Shown: piece by piece, positions 1 to 7,021 of the stretch
How positions within the stretch are numbered: position 1 is the first letter of the stretch
Layout: each line of letters begins with the position of its first letter
Assembly: GCA_024645145.1 (NCBI GenBank)
Contig: JAHEGL010000070.1
Span: forward strand, 1-9,500
DNA from: Planktotalea sp.
Lineage (GTDB): Bacteria > Pseudomonadota > Alphaproteobacteria > Rhodobacterales > Rhodobacteraceae
DNA: 9,500 nt
Direction of reading: 5' to 3'
The notes under the pieces: model-generated
The model's input: the letters and a program-made list of their open reading frames with translations, nothing else
What the model was told of the DNA's origin: nothing
Databases searched by the model: none
Position numbers and translations under genes: made by a program

Positions 1-511
1 ACGTTCCCATCGGATTGTCGGGGTTAGACAGGTAAATCAGTTTCGCGCCCACTTCGCGCGCTTTGGCAAGCAAGGCGTCCGGATCTTCATGATCATCTTT
101 GTAGGGCACTTTGTGCAACGTGCCACCAAAACCGGCCACGTGGTAATTGAACGTTGGATACGCGCCATCAGTGGTCACAACGTGATCTCCATCGCTCACC
201 AGCAAGCGCACCAAATAGCCGAGCAAACCGTCAATGCCTTCGCCAACGACTACGTTGCTTAATTCAACCCCATGATGGGTGGCAATGGCGCAGCGCAAGT
301 CATAGCTTTCGGGTTCGCCATACATCCAGGCTTGTCCAGCATTTGATTTGATCGCTTCCAAAACCAGCGGGGCAGGGCCAAAGCCGTTTTCGTTTGCGCC
401 AAGCCGTGCATCAAAGGCACCGCCGCGTGCGCGTTCTTGCGCTTCGGGGCCAACGAAAGGGACAGAAGCAGGCAAAGTCTGCGCGAGGGCGGTGTATCTG
501 GGATAGCTCAT
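1..511 (-). CDS. PLP-dependent aminotransferase, histidinol-phosphate aminotransferase-like (N-terminal part)
   Basis: Reading the minus strand from the ATG at 511-509 gives 170 codons with no stop, continuing past the left edge, so the C-terminal half is missing. The start MSYPRYTALAQTLP is followed by ANENGFGP (residues 39-46), matching the NENPFGP substrate-loop motif of HisC-type enzymes. GEGID (90-94) sits where these enzymes have the PLP-phosphate-binding GSDE/GSGA turn. Next come AYPTF (117-121) and NPDNPMGT (163-170), the NPNNPTG cofactor motif. The Schiff-base lysine lies outside the window. Fold-type I aminotransferase is therefore clear from the sequence. Whether the substrate is histidinol phosphate or an aromatic or other amino acid is not, because many alphaproteobacteria carry several HisC-like paralogues. 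No Shine-Dalgarno sequence is visible upstream of the ATG. The gene is divergent from the small ORF at 608. Confidence 0.88.
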   Translation of the reverse strand, partial: MSYPRYTALAQTLPASVPFVGPEAQERARGGAFDARLGANENGFGPAPLVLEAIKSNAGQAWMYGEPESYDLRCAIATHHGVELSNVVVGEGIDGLLGYLVRLLVSDGDHVVTTDGAYPTFNYHVAGFGGTLHKVPYKDDHEDPDALLAKAREVGAKLIYLSNPDNPMGT

Positions 512-607
512 ATCAGACTGGGTAAAACGAGTGGGTAAAGGTGACAAGGTTGAAAATAGTGTTTTGCACCCCCACATGAGAATCACTCGCAACTAGGGAA
601 TTGATTT
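512..607. promoter_or_regulatory. divergent intergenic region with an 8-bp direct repeat
   Basis: These 96 bp separate two divergent starts and must hold the promoters for both if each is transcribed on its own. No convincing -35/-10 pair was found in either direction. The repeat TGGGTAAA occurs at 519-526 and 532-539, 13 bp apart, 8 bp upstream of the aminotransferase start. AGGGAA at 595-600 is a plausible ribosome binding site for the ORF at 608, with 7 nt spacing. Regulatory function is inferred from position only. Confidence 0.35.
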
Positions 608-769
608 ATGAAACTGACCCGAAGAGGCTTTATCGCTAGCGCACTGGCGGCTGGTGCTGTGCGTACGGTACCCCAGATTGCAGCAAAGACCAGTGGACGT
701 CGGATATTAACGTTGGTCTATGACAAATCACTTGGAATGATGCGCGCCGTCGAGCGGGTCGTGCCCTGA
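608..769 (+). CDS. small protein with twin-arginine (Tat) signal-like N-terminus, 53 aa
   Basis: The ATG at 608 follows AGGGAA (595-600) with 7 nt spacing and opens a 53-codon frame ending in TGA at 767-769. The N-terminus MKLTRRGFIAS carries a twin-arginine motif (T-R-R-G-F-I) close to the Tat consensus S/T-R-R-x-F-L-K. It is followed by a weakly hydrophobic alanine-rich stretch (residues 8-18, FIASALAAGAV) and a possible Ala-X-Ala-like site near residues 24-26. The remaining roughly 27 residues contain TLVYDKSLGMMRAVERVVP. I recall similar short Tat-signal ORFs in Rhodobacterales genomes, but cannot verify this here. Inference: a small exported protein of unknown function, or a remnant of a longer exported protein. 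The crotonase start lies 63 bp downstream on the same strand, so the two could share a transcript. Confidence 0.6.
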   Translation: MKLTRRGFIASALAAGAVRTVPQIAAKTSGRRILTLVYDKSLGMMRAVERVVP

Positions 770-820
770 CGTTCCGCTTTTATTTGAGGTGCGCTTGCGG
801 CTAGCGTGTCCCGAAACATA

Positions 821-826
821 GGGGAG
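821..826 (+). promoter_or_regulatory. ribosome binding site that fixes the crotonase start
   Basis: GGGGAG at 821-826 lies 6 nt upstream of the ATG at 833. An upstream in-frame GTG at 806 has no such site and would place this purine-rich element inside the coding sequence, so 833 is preferred. Confidence 0.65.
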
Positions 827-832
827 CCAGCC

Positions 833-1618
833 ATGCCACGCGTCACAACAACCATTAAAGATCATGTCGCTCACGTAGAGCTTTCGCGTCCAGATAAGAT
901 GAACGCCGTTGATCCTGCGATGCTGGAAGGTGTTATTGAGGCTGGCGAGGCTTTGCGAGGTCGCTCAGACGTGCGTGCTGTGGTGTTGTCTGGGCAAGGC
1001 AATGCATTTTGCGCAGGTCTGGACGTTGCAAGCTTTGGTGTACTCGCCAGTGGTGATCCCGCTGAAATCATGATGCCGCGCACCTATGGTCCTTCGAACG
1101 ATTATCAACACGTCTCAATGATCTGGAGGCAGCTTGAGATGCCCGTTATTGCGGCACTTCAAGGGGTATGCTTCGGAGCTGGCTTACAGATTGCCTCTGG
1201 TGCAGATATCCGGATCGCGGCCCCAGACACGCGTATGTCTATTTTGGAAATGAAATGGGGCTTGGTGCCAGACATGGGAGGTATGGTGCTCTGGCCTGCT
1301 TTGATGCGCGTGGATGTGCTGCGTCGATTGACCTATACCGGTGAAGAATTTTCAGGCGCGGATGCGCAAGGCTACGGCCTTGTTACAGAGATTAATCAGG
1401 ACCCCGTGCAGCGTGCATTGGAGTTGGCAAACCTCATTGCACTGAAAAGCCCATCAGCCGTGCGCGCAGGCAAAGCATTGGTGAGCTTCGCTTACGAAAA
1501 TAACGCGCAAGACACGCTTTTGGAAGAGTCGCGCGCGCAATCGTCTTTGGTGGGGACGCCACATCAAATGGAGGCCGTGATGTCGAACATGCAAAAGCGC
1601 ATGCCTGAGTACAAGTAA
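833..1618 (+). CDS. enoyl-CoA hydratase/isomerase (crotonase) family protein
   Basis: This 261-residue protein has the usual length and layout of a single-domain crotonase, acting on acyl-CoA thioesters in the cytoplasm. Landmarks: ELSRPDKMNAVD (residues 15-26) is the N-terminal family motif; NAFCAGLD (57-64) forms the first half of the CoA/oxyanion-hole region; QGVCFGAGLQIA (110-121) forms the second. In rat mitochondrial enoyl-CoA hydratase the catalytic pair is Glu144 and Glu164. Here the first position is Gln119, while the second is Glu139 in SILEMKWG. Asp147 in VPDMGG lies where dienoyl-CoA isomerase has its catalytic Asp204. Inference: double-bond isomerase chemistry is more likely than hydration, but the substrate is unknown. 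An in-frame GTG at 806 would add 9 residues; the ATG at 833 has the better ribosome binding site. The stop codon is the base of the first terminator hairpin. Confidence 0.92.
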   Translation: MPRVTTTIKDHVAHVELSRPDKMNAVDPAMLEGVIEAGEALRGRSDVRAVVLSGQGNAFCAGLDVASFGVLASGDPAEIMMPRTYGPSNDYQHVSMIWRQLEMPVIAALQGVCFGAGLQIASGADIRIAAPDTRMSILEMKWGLVPDMGGMVLWPALMRVDVLRRLTYTGEEFSGADAQGYGLVTEINQDPVQRALELANLIALKSPSAVRAGKALVSFAYENNAQDTLLEESRAQSSLVGTPHQMEAVMSNMQKRMPEYK

Positions 1619-1638
1619 GTGCTTTTGCGAAAGCACTT
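1617..1638. terminator. first hairpin of a tandem convergent terminator
   Basis: AAGTGCTTT (1617-1625) pairs perfectly with AAAGCACTT (1630-1638) across the four-base loop TGCG. The first two bases of the left arm are the last two bases of the crotonase TAA stop. No long T tract follows, so function as an intrinsic terminator is inferred from the stem and its location. Confidence 0.55.
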
Positions 1639-1666
1639 CCCAAGCCTTTTTGCAAAAAGGCTTGGG
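1639..1666. terminator. second hairpin, probable bidirectional terminator for the crotonase gene and valS
   Basis: CCCAAGCCTTTTT (1639-1651) and AAAAAGGCTTGGG (1654-1666) are perfect inverted repeats: 13 bp around a two-base centre, in practice about 12 bp with a four-base loop. The element lies 14 bp beyond the valS stop and 20 bp beyond the crotonase stop. As a perfect inverted repeat it gives the same hairpin in either transcript, which suits a convergent pair. The T and A runs lie inside the stem rather than after it. Confidence 0.7.
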
Positions 1667-1680
1667 GTGCGAGGCTTTAA

Positions 1681-4581
1681 TTAGCCGATTTCTTCCAAAC
1701 GCGCATAAGCATCTTTTAACTTAGCCTCTTCGGCTTCGCGTAGGCTTAGGTTTTGTTTGGTTTCTTCAAGAACTTCCGCAGGCGCACTTTCTGCGAATTT
1801 TGGATTGTTCAAACGTCCGCGCAAGCCGCTAAGCTCTTTGGCCAGTTTGCCAAGCGTTTTCTCAAGGCGCGCCTTTTCGGCAGCCACATCAATCACACCT
1901 TCCAAAGGCAAGCCAAACGTACCGCCAGAGATCGCCAGAGCAACAGTGCCTTTTGGCAACTCGTCGACATTCGCGATGCTCTCGATCCGCGCAAACCGCA
2001 TGATCAACGCTTCATTTTGATCCCACGCCGCTTTCGCCGCGGCATCCATATCTTTGACAACCAATGGAATAAACGCACCCGCTGGAACATTCATCTGCGC
2101 GCGCGCAGATCGGATGGCTTCGATCATCGCAACTGTCCAGCTCAGATCTGCATCCGCTTGGCTATCCACCAAATCAGCCGGCGCGTAGGTCGGCCAAGGT
2201 GCGTGCACCAACATTGTTGGGCGCGCTTTTTGGCCCCAGATTTCTTCGGTCACGAAGGGCATAATCGGATGGAGCATGATCAGGATTTGATCAAGCGCCC
2301 ATGCATAAGTCGCTTTGGTCTCTGCCGCGTCCTCTGCCGTGCCGTCGTCCATGACGGGTTTAGTGAACTCGAGGTATTGCGAGCAGAATGTGTTCCACGT
2401 GAAGGCATAAAGCTCATTGGCGGCGTCGTTGAAACGGTAGGCTTCAAGCGCGTCGTCCACCGTTTCGCGTGTCTTCGCGATTTCGCCTTTGATCCATTGG
2501 TTCAGCGGCAGCTTTGTTTCTGGAATCGCATCAGAATGGGCGATATCAAACGCGCCTTTGAAATCACCGTAGGTTGCAGCATTCCAAAGCTTGGTCACAA
2601 AATTGCGATAACCCTCTATGCGCTTCGTGTCGAGTTTCAGAACGCCGCCCAAAGACGCCATTGATGCATTGGTAAAGCGCAGCGCATCTGCGCCGTATTG
2701 GTCAATGATCTCAAGCGGGTCGACAACGTTGCCCGTGGACTTGGACATCTTCTTGCCCTTGGCATCGCGCACGAGGCCGTGAAGGTAAACCGTGTCGAAC
2801 GGCACTTCATCCACGACCGCGAGCTGCATCATCATCATGCGCGCGACCCAGAAGAACAGGATGTCTTGGCCTGTGATCAGGGTCGAGGTCGGGAAGTATT
2901 TGCTCAGCTCATCCGTCTGCTCCGGCCAGCCGAGCGTTCCGATAGGCCAGAGGCCAGAAGAGAACCAAGTGTCGAGCACATCAGGGTCACGGCGCAGCTC
3001 AACACCGTCCCCAGCCAGCGCTTGCGCTTCCGCCTCAGTCGCGGCGCAATACTGATTGTCGTCGCCGTCAAACCAAACAGGCACCTGATGCCCCCACCAC
3101 AGCTGACGCGAGATGCACCAAGGCTCGATATTCTCCAGCCAGTGGAAATACACCTTCTTGTCACTCTCAGGCATGATCTTAGTCGCTCCAGAGCGCACAG
3201 CCTCAAGAGCGGGCTCAACAATCTTGGAAGTCTCAACGAACCATTGATCCGTCAGCATCGGCTCGATCACCACTTTGGAGCGATCACCAAAGGGCTGCAT
3301 GATCGGCTTGGCCTCAACGAAAGGAACAGAGGTCACAACCTCGTTTCCGTCCTCATCAGCAGAAACCTGATCGACCGTCACAGCCAGACCTTCAGCGGAA
3401 ATATCCGCCACAACCTTTTTGCGCGCCTCAAAGCGGTCCATGCCGCGATACTCATCCGGCACAAGGTTCATCGCGGCGATCATCGCTTCGTCAAACTTCT
3501 GCTCCCCATTGGCAATCGCTTGGGCAATCGCAGCTTCCTCGGCGTAGGGTTTCCCGTCGCTGCGCATCGCTGCGCTCGTGTCCATGAGGTTATACATCGG
3601 AATGCCGCCACGCTTGGCAACTTGGTAGTCGTTGAAATCATGCGCACCAGTGATCTTCACCGCACCAGACCCGAAATCCTTGTCTGGGTATTCATCCGTG
3701 ATGATTGGGATCAAACGGCGATGCTCTTTCGGTCCAACAGGAATTTCACAAAGCTGGCCAACGATTGGCGCATAACGCTCATCACTTGGATGAACAGCCA
3801 CAGCGCCATCGCCGAGCATCGTCTCAGGACGCGTGGTCGCGATGGAAATGTAGTCGCGCGTCTCGCGAAGCGTTACTTCACCGCCTTCATTTTTCTCAAT
3901 AAACTCATAGGTCGCACCGCCTGCAAGAGGGTACTTAAAGTGCCACATGTGGCCCGCAACTTCAATATTCTCGACCTCAAGATCGGAAATAGCCGTTTCG
4001 AAATGTGGATCCCAGTTCACCAAACGCTTGCCACGATAAATGAGACCCTTGTTATACATCTCCACGAAGACTTTGATCACCGCGTCATGGAAATTGCCGC
4101 CCGCGACGTCAGCAGGGGCGTTCGGCGCACCCGACATGGTGAAGGCTTCGCGATCCCAATCGCAGGACGCGCCAAGGCGTTTGAGCTGGTTGATGATCGT
4201 GCCGCCGCTCTCGCCTTTCCACTCCCAGACTTTTTCCAAGAATGCATCGCGGCCCATTTCAACGCGTGTAAGTTGCTGGGTTTCGGCCAGCTTACGTTCC
4301 ACAACCATTTGCGTTGCAATGCCCGCGTGGTCCGTGCCGGGTTGCCACAAAGTATCAAACCCCTGCATGCGTTTCCAACGGATTAGGATGTCTTGCAGCG
4401 TGTTGTTGAACGCATGGCCGATGTGAAGGACGCCCGTGACATTCGGAGGCGGGATCATGATGCAAAAGGTGGACGCCTCTGGCTTGGCGTTGGCACCAGC
4501 TTTGAAACAGCCCGCCTTTTCCCAAGCTTCATAAAGACGGGTTTCAGCGGTACTCGCGTCGAAATTCTTTTCCATAGCCAT
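1681..4581 (-). CDS. valS: valyl-tRNA synthetase
   Basis: This cytoplasmic class Ia aminoacyl-tRNA synthetase charges tRNA-Val with valine. From the chosen start it is 966 residues. PPPNVTG (44-50) leads into HIGH (53-56); [10 protein letters not shown] (82-91) follows. [10 protein letters not shown] (249-258) is the hallmark of the CP1 editing domain that hydrolyses mischarged Thr-tRNA-Val. KMSKS is at 611-615. The anticodon-binding domain follows, and the last ~67 residues are charged and heptad-like, as expected for the C-terminal coiled-coil arm of bacterial ValS. The segment at about 331-430 is longer than I remember for the E. coli enzyme. The frame stays open up to an ATG at 4671, but AAGGA (minus strand, 4596-4592) sits 10 nt before the ATG at 4581, and homologues start near MEKNFD, so 4581 is preferred; a second ATG at 4575 is possible. 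Essential housekeeping gene, apparently transcribed alone. Confidence 0.97.
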   Translation of the reverse strand: MAMEKNFDASTAETRLYEAWEKAGCFKAGANAKPEASTFCIMIPPPNVTGVLHIGHAFNNTLQDILIRWKRMQGFDTLWQPGTDHAGIATQMVVERKLAETQQLTRVEMGRDAFLEKVWEWKGESGGTIINQLKRLGASCDWDREAFTMSGAPNAPADVAGGNFHDAVIKVFVEMYNKGLIYRGKRLVNWDPHFETAISDLEVENIEVAGHMWHFKYPLAGGATYEFIEKNEGGEVTLRETRDYISIATTRPETMLGDGAVAVHPSDERYAPIVGQLCEIPVGPKEHRRLIPIITDEYPDKDFGSGAVKITGAHDFNDYQVAKRGGIPMYNLMDTSAAMRSDGKPYAEEAAIAQAIANGEQKFDEAMIAAMNLVPDEYRGMDRFEARKKVVADISAEGLAVTVDQVSADEDGNEVVTSVPFVEAKPIMQPFGDRSKVVIEPMLTDQWFVETSKIVEPALEAVRSGATKIMPESDKKVYFHWLENIEPWCISRQLWWGHQVPVWFDGDDNQYCAATEAEAQALAGDGVELRRDPDVLDTWFSSGLWPIGTLGWPEQTDELSKYFPTSTLITGQDILFFWVARMMMMQLAVVDEVPFDTVYLHGLVRDAKGKKMSKSTGNVVDPLEIIDQYGADALRFTNASMASLGGVLKLDTKRIEGYRNFVTKLWNAATYGDFKGAFDIAHSDAIPETKLPLNQWIKGEIAKTRETVDDALEAYRFNDAANELYAFTWNTFCSQYLEFTKPVMDDGTAEDAAETKATYAWALDQILIMLHPIMPFVTEEIWGQKARPTMLVHAPWPTYAPADLVDSQADADLSWTVAMIEAIRSARAQMNVPAGAFIPLVVKDMDAAAKAAWDQNEALIMRFARIESIANVDELPKGTVALAISGGTFGLPLEGVIDVAAEKARLEKTLGKLAKELSGLRGRLNNPKFAESAPAEVLEETKQNLSLREAEEAKLKDAYARLEEIG

Positions 4582-4720
4582 GAGATTGGCGTCCTTGCAT
4601 GCAATTGGGTGTTTGCGCTCTGATAAACAAAGCGCGGCCAAAGGAAAAGCTAATCTGGACATCTGGTGCACTTGGCTTAGGGTTATCTTTCAAAGTGGCG
4701 CGCAACGCAGGGAGCACACA
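4582..4720. promoter_or_regulatory. divergent intergenic region between valS and the CoxL-like gene
   Basis: These 139 bp must contain the promoters of both divergent genes. I found no convincing -35/-10 pair on either strand. Features seen: a perfect 10-bp palindrome TTGCATGCAA at 4595-4604, overlapping the edge of the valS Shine-Dalgarno sequence, and AGGGAG at 4709-4714, which is a good ribosome binding site for the ATG at 4721 (6 nt spacing). No T-box or other leader structure typical of aminoacyl-tRNA synthetase regulation is evident. Confidence 0.45.
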
Positions 4721-7021
4721 ATGGAAAAGTTCGGCAAAAGTCAGGCAGTGAAACGCACTGAGGATATTCGCTTTCTCACGGGAGAAGGACGCTATGTTGA
4801 TGATATTACACCTGAAAACGCGTTCTTTGGTTATGTACTGCGCTCTTCTGTTGCGCATGGCGATATCGCCGAACTGAACGTTGATGATGCACGCGGTGCG
4901 GACGGGGTCCATCTGGTTCTAACGGCGGATGATTTGCTCGCTGATGGCAATGTGCTGCCGATGGCGGCAAGTTTGCTCAAAAACCGCGATGGCGAAAGCT
5001 CTGCCGCGCCTGAACGCCCTTTGTTGGCGCAGGGGCGCGTGCGTTTTGTCGGTGAGCCGATCGCGATGATCTTTGCGGAAACTCTGCAACAGGCCAAAGA
5101 CGCTGCTGAACTTGTTGAGTTGGATATCGATGATTTGCCCGTTTACCTTGAGCTTGGCACAGGTGGCGACGCGATCCATGCCGAAGCGCCCGACAACAGA
5201 GCGTTTGACTGGGGTCTTGGCAATGAGGACGCATTTACAGAGGCTTTCGCCAATGCAACGCACAAAGTCACCTGCGAGATCGAGGACAATCGCGTCATCG
5301 TCAATTCAATGGAACCGCGTGGGTGCTATGCGGAGTGGGACGACGGCCGCGTCCATGTTGCGATCAACGGGCAGGGGGTTTGGGCACCTAAAGGTCAGAT
5401 CGCCAAACATATGGGGCTCGATCCTGAAAACGTGCGCGTGACGAACCCCGACACCGGCGGTGGCTTTGGCATGAAAGCGATGATGTATCCCGAATACGCA
5501 ATTTGCGGCATGGCTGCTCGGAAACTCGGGCAACCTGTGCGCTGGATGTCAGAGCGTACCGAGGCAATGCTGAGCGACAATGCAGGGCGCGACTTGGTGA
5601 GCCATGTGGAGATGGGCTTTGACGGCGATCACAAGCTGGTGGCTTATAAAGTCCACTCGGTCGCCAATATGGGCGCTTATAATTCCCAGTTCGCGCAGCC
5701 AATTCAAACGGTTTTGTTCTCCAAAGTCTTGACGGGCTGTTATGATGTGCAGGCGGTCTATCTGCATGTGGAGGGGGTTTATACAAACACCACCCAAGTG
5801 GATGCGTATCGCGGTGCTGGTCGGCCAGAGGCGATTTATGTGCTAGAGCGTTCTATGGATTACGCAGCACGCGCGCTGGGCGTGGACCCTTGGGAATTGC
5901 GTCGCCATAATTTCATTGCGCCTGATAACTTTCCCTATGCCACTGCGTCTGGGGTCACCTATGACATCGGTGATTTCAATCGCGTCCTGACCGTTGCGCA
6001 AAGCAAGAGCGATCATGCGGGCTACGCGAGCCGTCGCAACGTGAGTGCGGCCAAGGGTATGCTGCGAGGCATGGGGATTTGTTATTATATCGAAAGCATT
6101 TTGGGCGATCCTTCGGAGACCAGCAAAGTGGTGTTCTTTGAAGAAGAGGGTCGCGTGAGTATTTATGTGGGGACACAAAGCAATGGGCAGGGCCATGAAA
6201 CGGTCTATGCACAGTTCTTGTCAGACCAAACTGGCATTCCTTTGGATCGGATCGATGTGATCCAAGGTGACAGTGACCGCATCGCGACGGGGGGCGGAAC
6301 TGGTGGTTCACGCTCAGTCACAGTGCAGAACACCGCGACGCTTGCGAGTGTTGAAAAGATGATCGCCCAATTTACGCCATTCTTAGCTGAAAAGATGGGC
6401 GTGAGTGAGGAAGAAGTCATGTTTGACGATGAAGCATTCCGCAGCGATGCCTCTAACCTGAGCTTTACGATGATCGAAGCGGCAGAATTGGCAAAGACGG
6501 AGGGGCAGGAAGAGCTGTTAACCTCTGAAGCACGCATCACGCTTTCGGCACAATCGTTCCCGAATGGCGCGCATCTTGCTGAGGTGGAGATTGATCCTGA
6601 AACAGGTGTTGTCACCGTGGATCGCTATACTGTGGTTGACGATTTTGGCAATCTTATCAATCCAATGCTGGTTGCTGGCCAAGTTCATGGCGGCATTGCT
6701 CAAGGCCTTGGTCAAGCGCTCACAGAGCGTGCAGTGTTTGACGACGATGGCCAATTGCTCACGGCAAGTTTTATGGACTACGCCATGCCGCGTGCGGATA
6801 ATGTCCCTATGATTTCATTCTCCACAGAAGCCGTGCCCACATCGACCAATCCCATGGGCATGAAAGGCTGCGGCGAGGCGGGAACTGTCGGGTCTATGGC
6901 GGCGATTGCGAATGCTGTGCAGGACGCGGTTGCACCTTTGGGAATTGACCGTGTCGATATGCCTTTCACGCCACATCGGATGTGGCAAATGTTGAATGAT
7001 CAACAAATTGCGGCAGAGTAA
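4721..7021 (+). CDS. molybdenum hydroxylase large subunit, form II CoxL (aerobic CO dehydrogenase-like)
   Basis: The 766-residue product belongs to the xanthine dehydrogenase/aldehyde oxidase/CO dehydrogenase family, the subunit that holds the molybdopterin cofactor. MEKFGKSQAVKRTEDIRFLTG is followed by the usual N-terminal hammerhead domain (to about 130) and then the cofactor-binding region. TGGGFGMK is at 245-252. AYRGAGR (362-368) is the signature of form II CoxL; true CO dehydrogenase (form I) has AYRCSFR with a copper-ligating cysteine, which is absent here. GQGHE is at 489-493, and GCGEAG (716-721) supplies Glu719, the expected catalytic base next to molybdenum. The start was chosen at 4721 because AGGGAG lies 6 nt upstream; an earlier in-frame ATG at 4580 would overlap the valS start. 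Family members normally work with an iron-sulfur and a FAD subunit, but neither is encoded next to this gene. The substrate is unknown; CO oxidation cannot be assumed. Confidence 0.93.
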   Translation: MEKFGKSQAVKRTEDIRFLTGEGRYVDDITPENAFFGYVLRSSVAHGDIAELNVDDARGADGVHLVLTADDLLADGNVLPMAASLLKNRDGESSAAPERPLLAQGRVRFVGEPIAMIFAETLQQAKDAAELVELDIDDLPVYLELGTGGDAIHAEAPDNRAFDWGLGNEDAFTEAFANATHKVTCEIEDNRVIVNSMEPRGCYAEWDDGRVHVAINGQGVWAPKGQIAKHMGLDPENVRVTNPDTGGGFGMKAMMYPEYAICGMAARKLGQPVRWMSERTEAMLSDNAGRDLVSHVEMGFDGDHKLVAYKVHSVANMGAYNSQFAQPIQTVLFSKVLTGCYDVQAVYLHVEGVYTNTTQVDAYRGAGRPEAIYVLERSMDYAARALGVDPWELRRHNFIAPDNFPYATASGVTYDIGDFNRVLTVAQSKSDHAGYASRRNVSAAKGMLRGMGICYYIESILGDPSETSKVVFFEEEGRVSIYVGTQSNGQGHETVYAQFLSDQTGIPLDRIDVIQGDSDRIATGGGTGGSRSVTVQNTATLASVEKMIAQFTPFLAEKMGVSEEEVMFDDEAFRSDASNLSFTMIEAAELAKTEGQEELLTSEARITLSAQSFPNGAHLAEVEIDPETGVVTVDRYTVVDDFGNLINPMLVAGQVHGGIAQGLGQALTERAVFDDDGQLLTASFMDYAMPRADNVPMISFSTEAVPTSTNPMGMKGCGEAGTVGSMAAIANAVQDAVAPLGIDRVDMPFTPHRMWQMLNDQQIAAE

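Noticed and set aside
1753..2664. 303-codon plus-strand open frame opposite the valS 3' half
   Set aside because: Antisense shadow of valS with no family motif and a low-complexity basic composition.
2698..4386. 562-codon open frame on the plus strand opposite valS
   Set aside because: It lies entirely antisense to a clear valyl-tRNA synthetase. Its translation is rich in Arg and His with no recognisable domain, as expected from the complement of a GC-rich gene.
4582..4671. 30-residue N-terminal extension of ValS to an ATG at 4671
   Set aside because: The preferred start at 4581 has AAGGA upstream and matches the usual bacterial ValS N-terminus. The extension does not look like a signal or a conserved domain.
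4580..4720. Upstream extension of the CoxL-like protein to an ATG at 4580
   Set aside because: The added 47 residues lack family similarity, the ATG overlaps the valS start, and the ATG at 4721 has a proper Shine-Dalgarno sequence.
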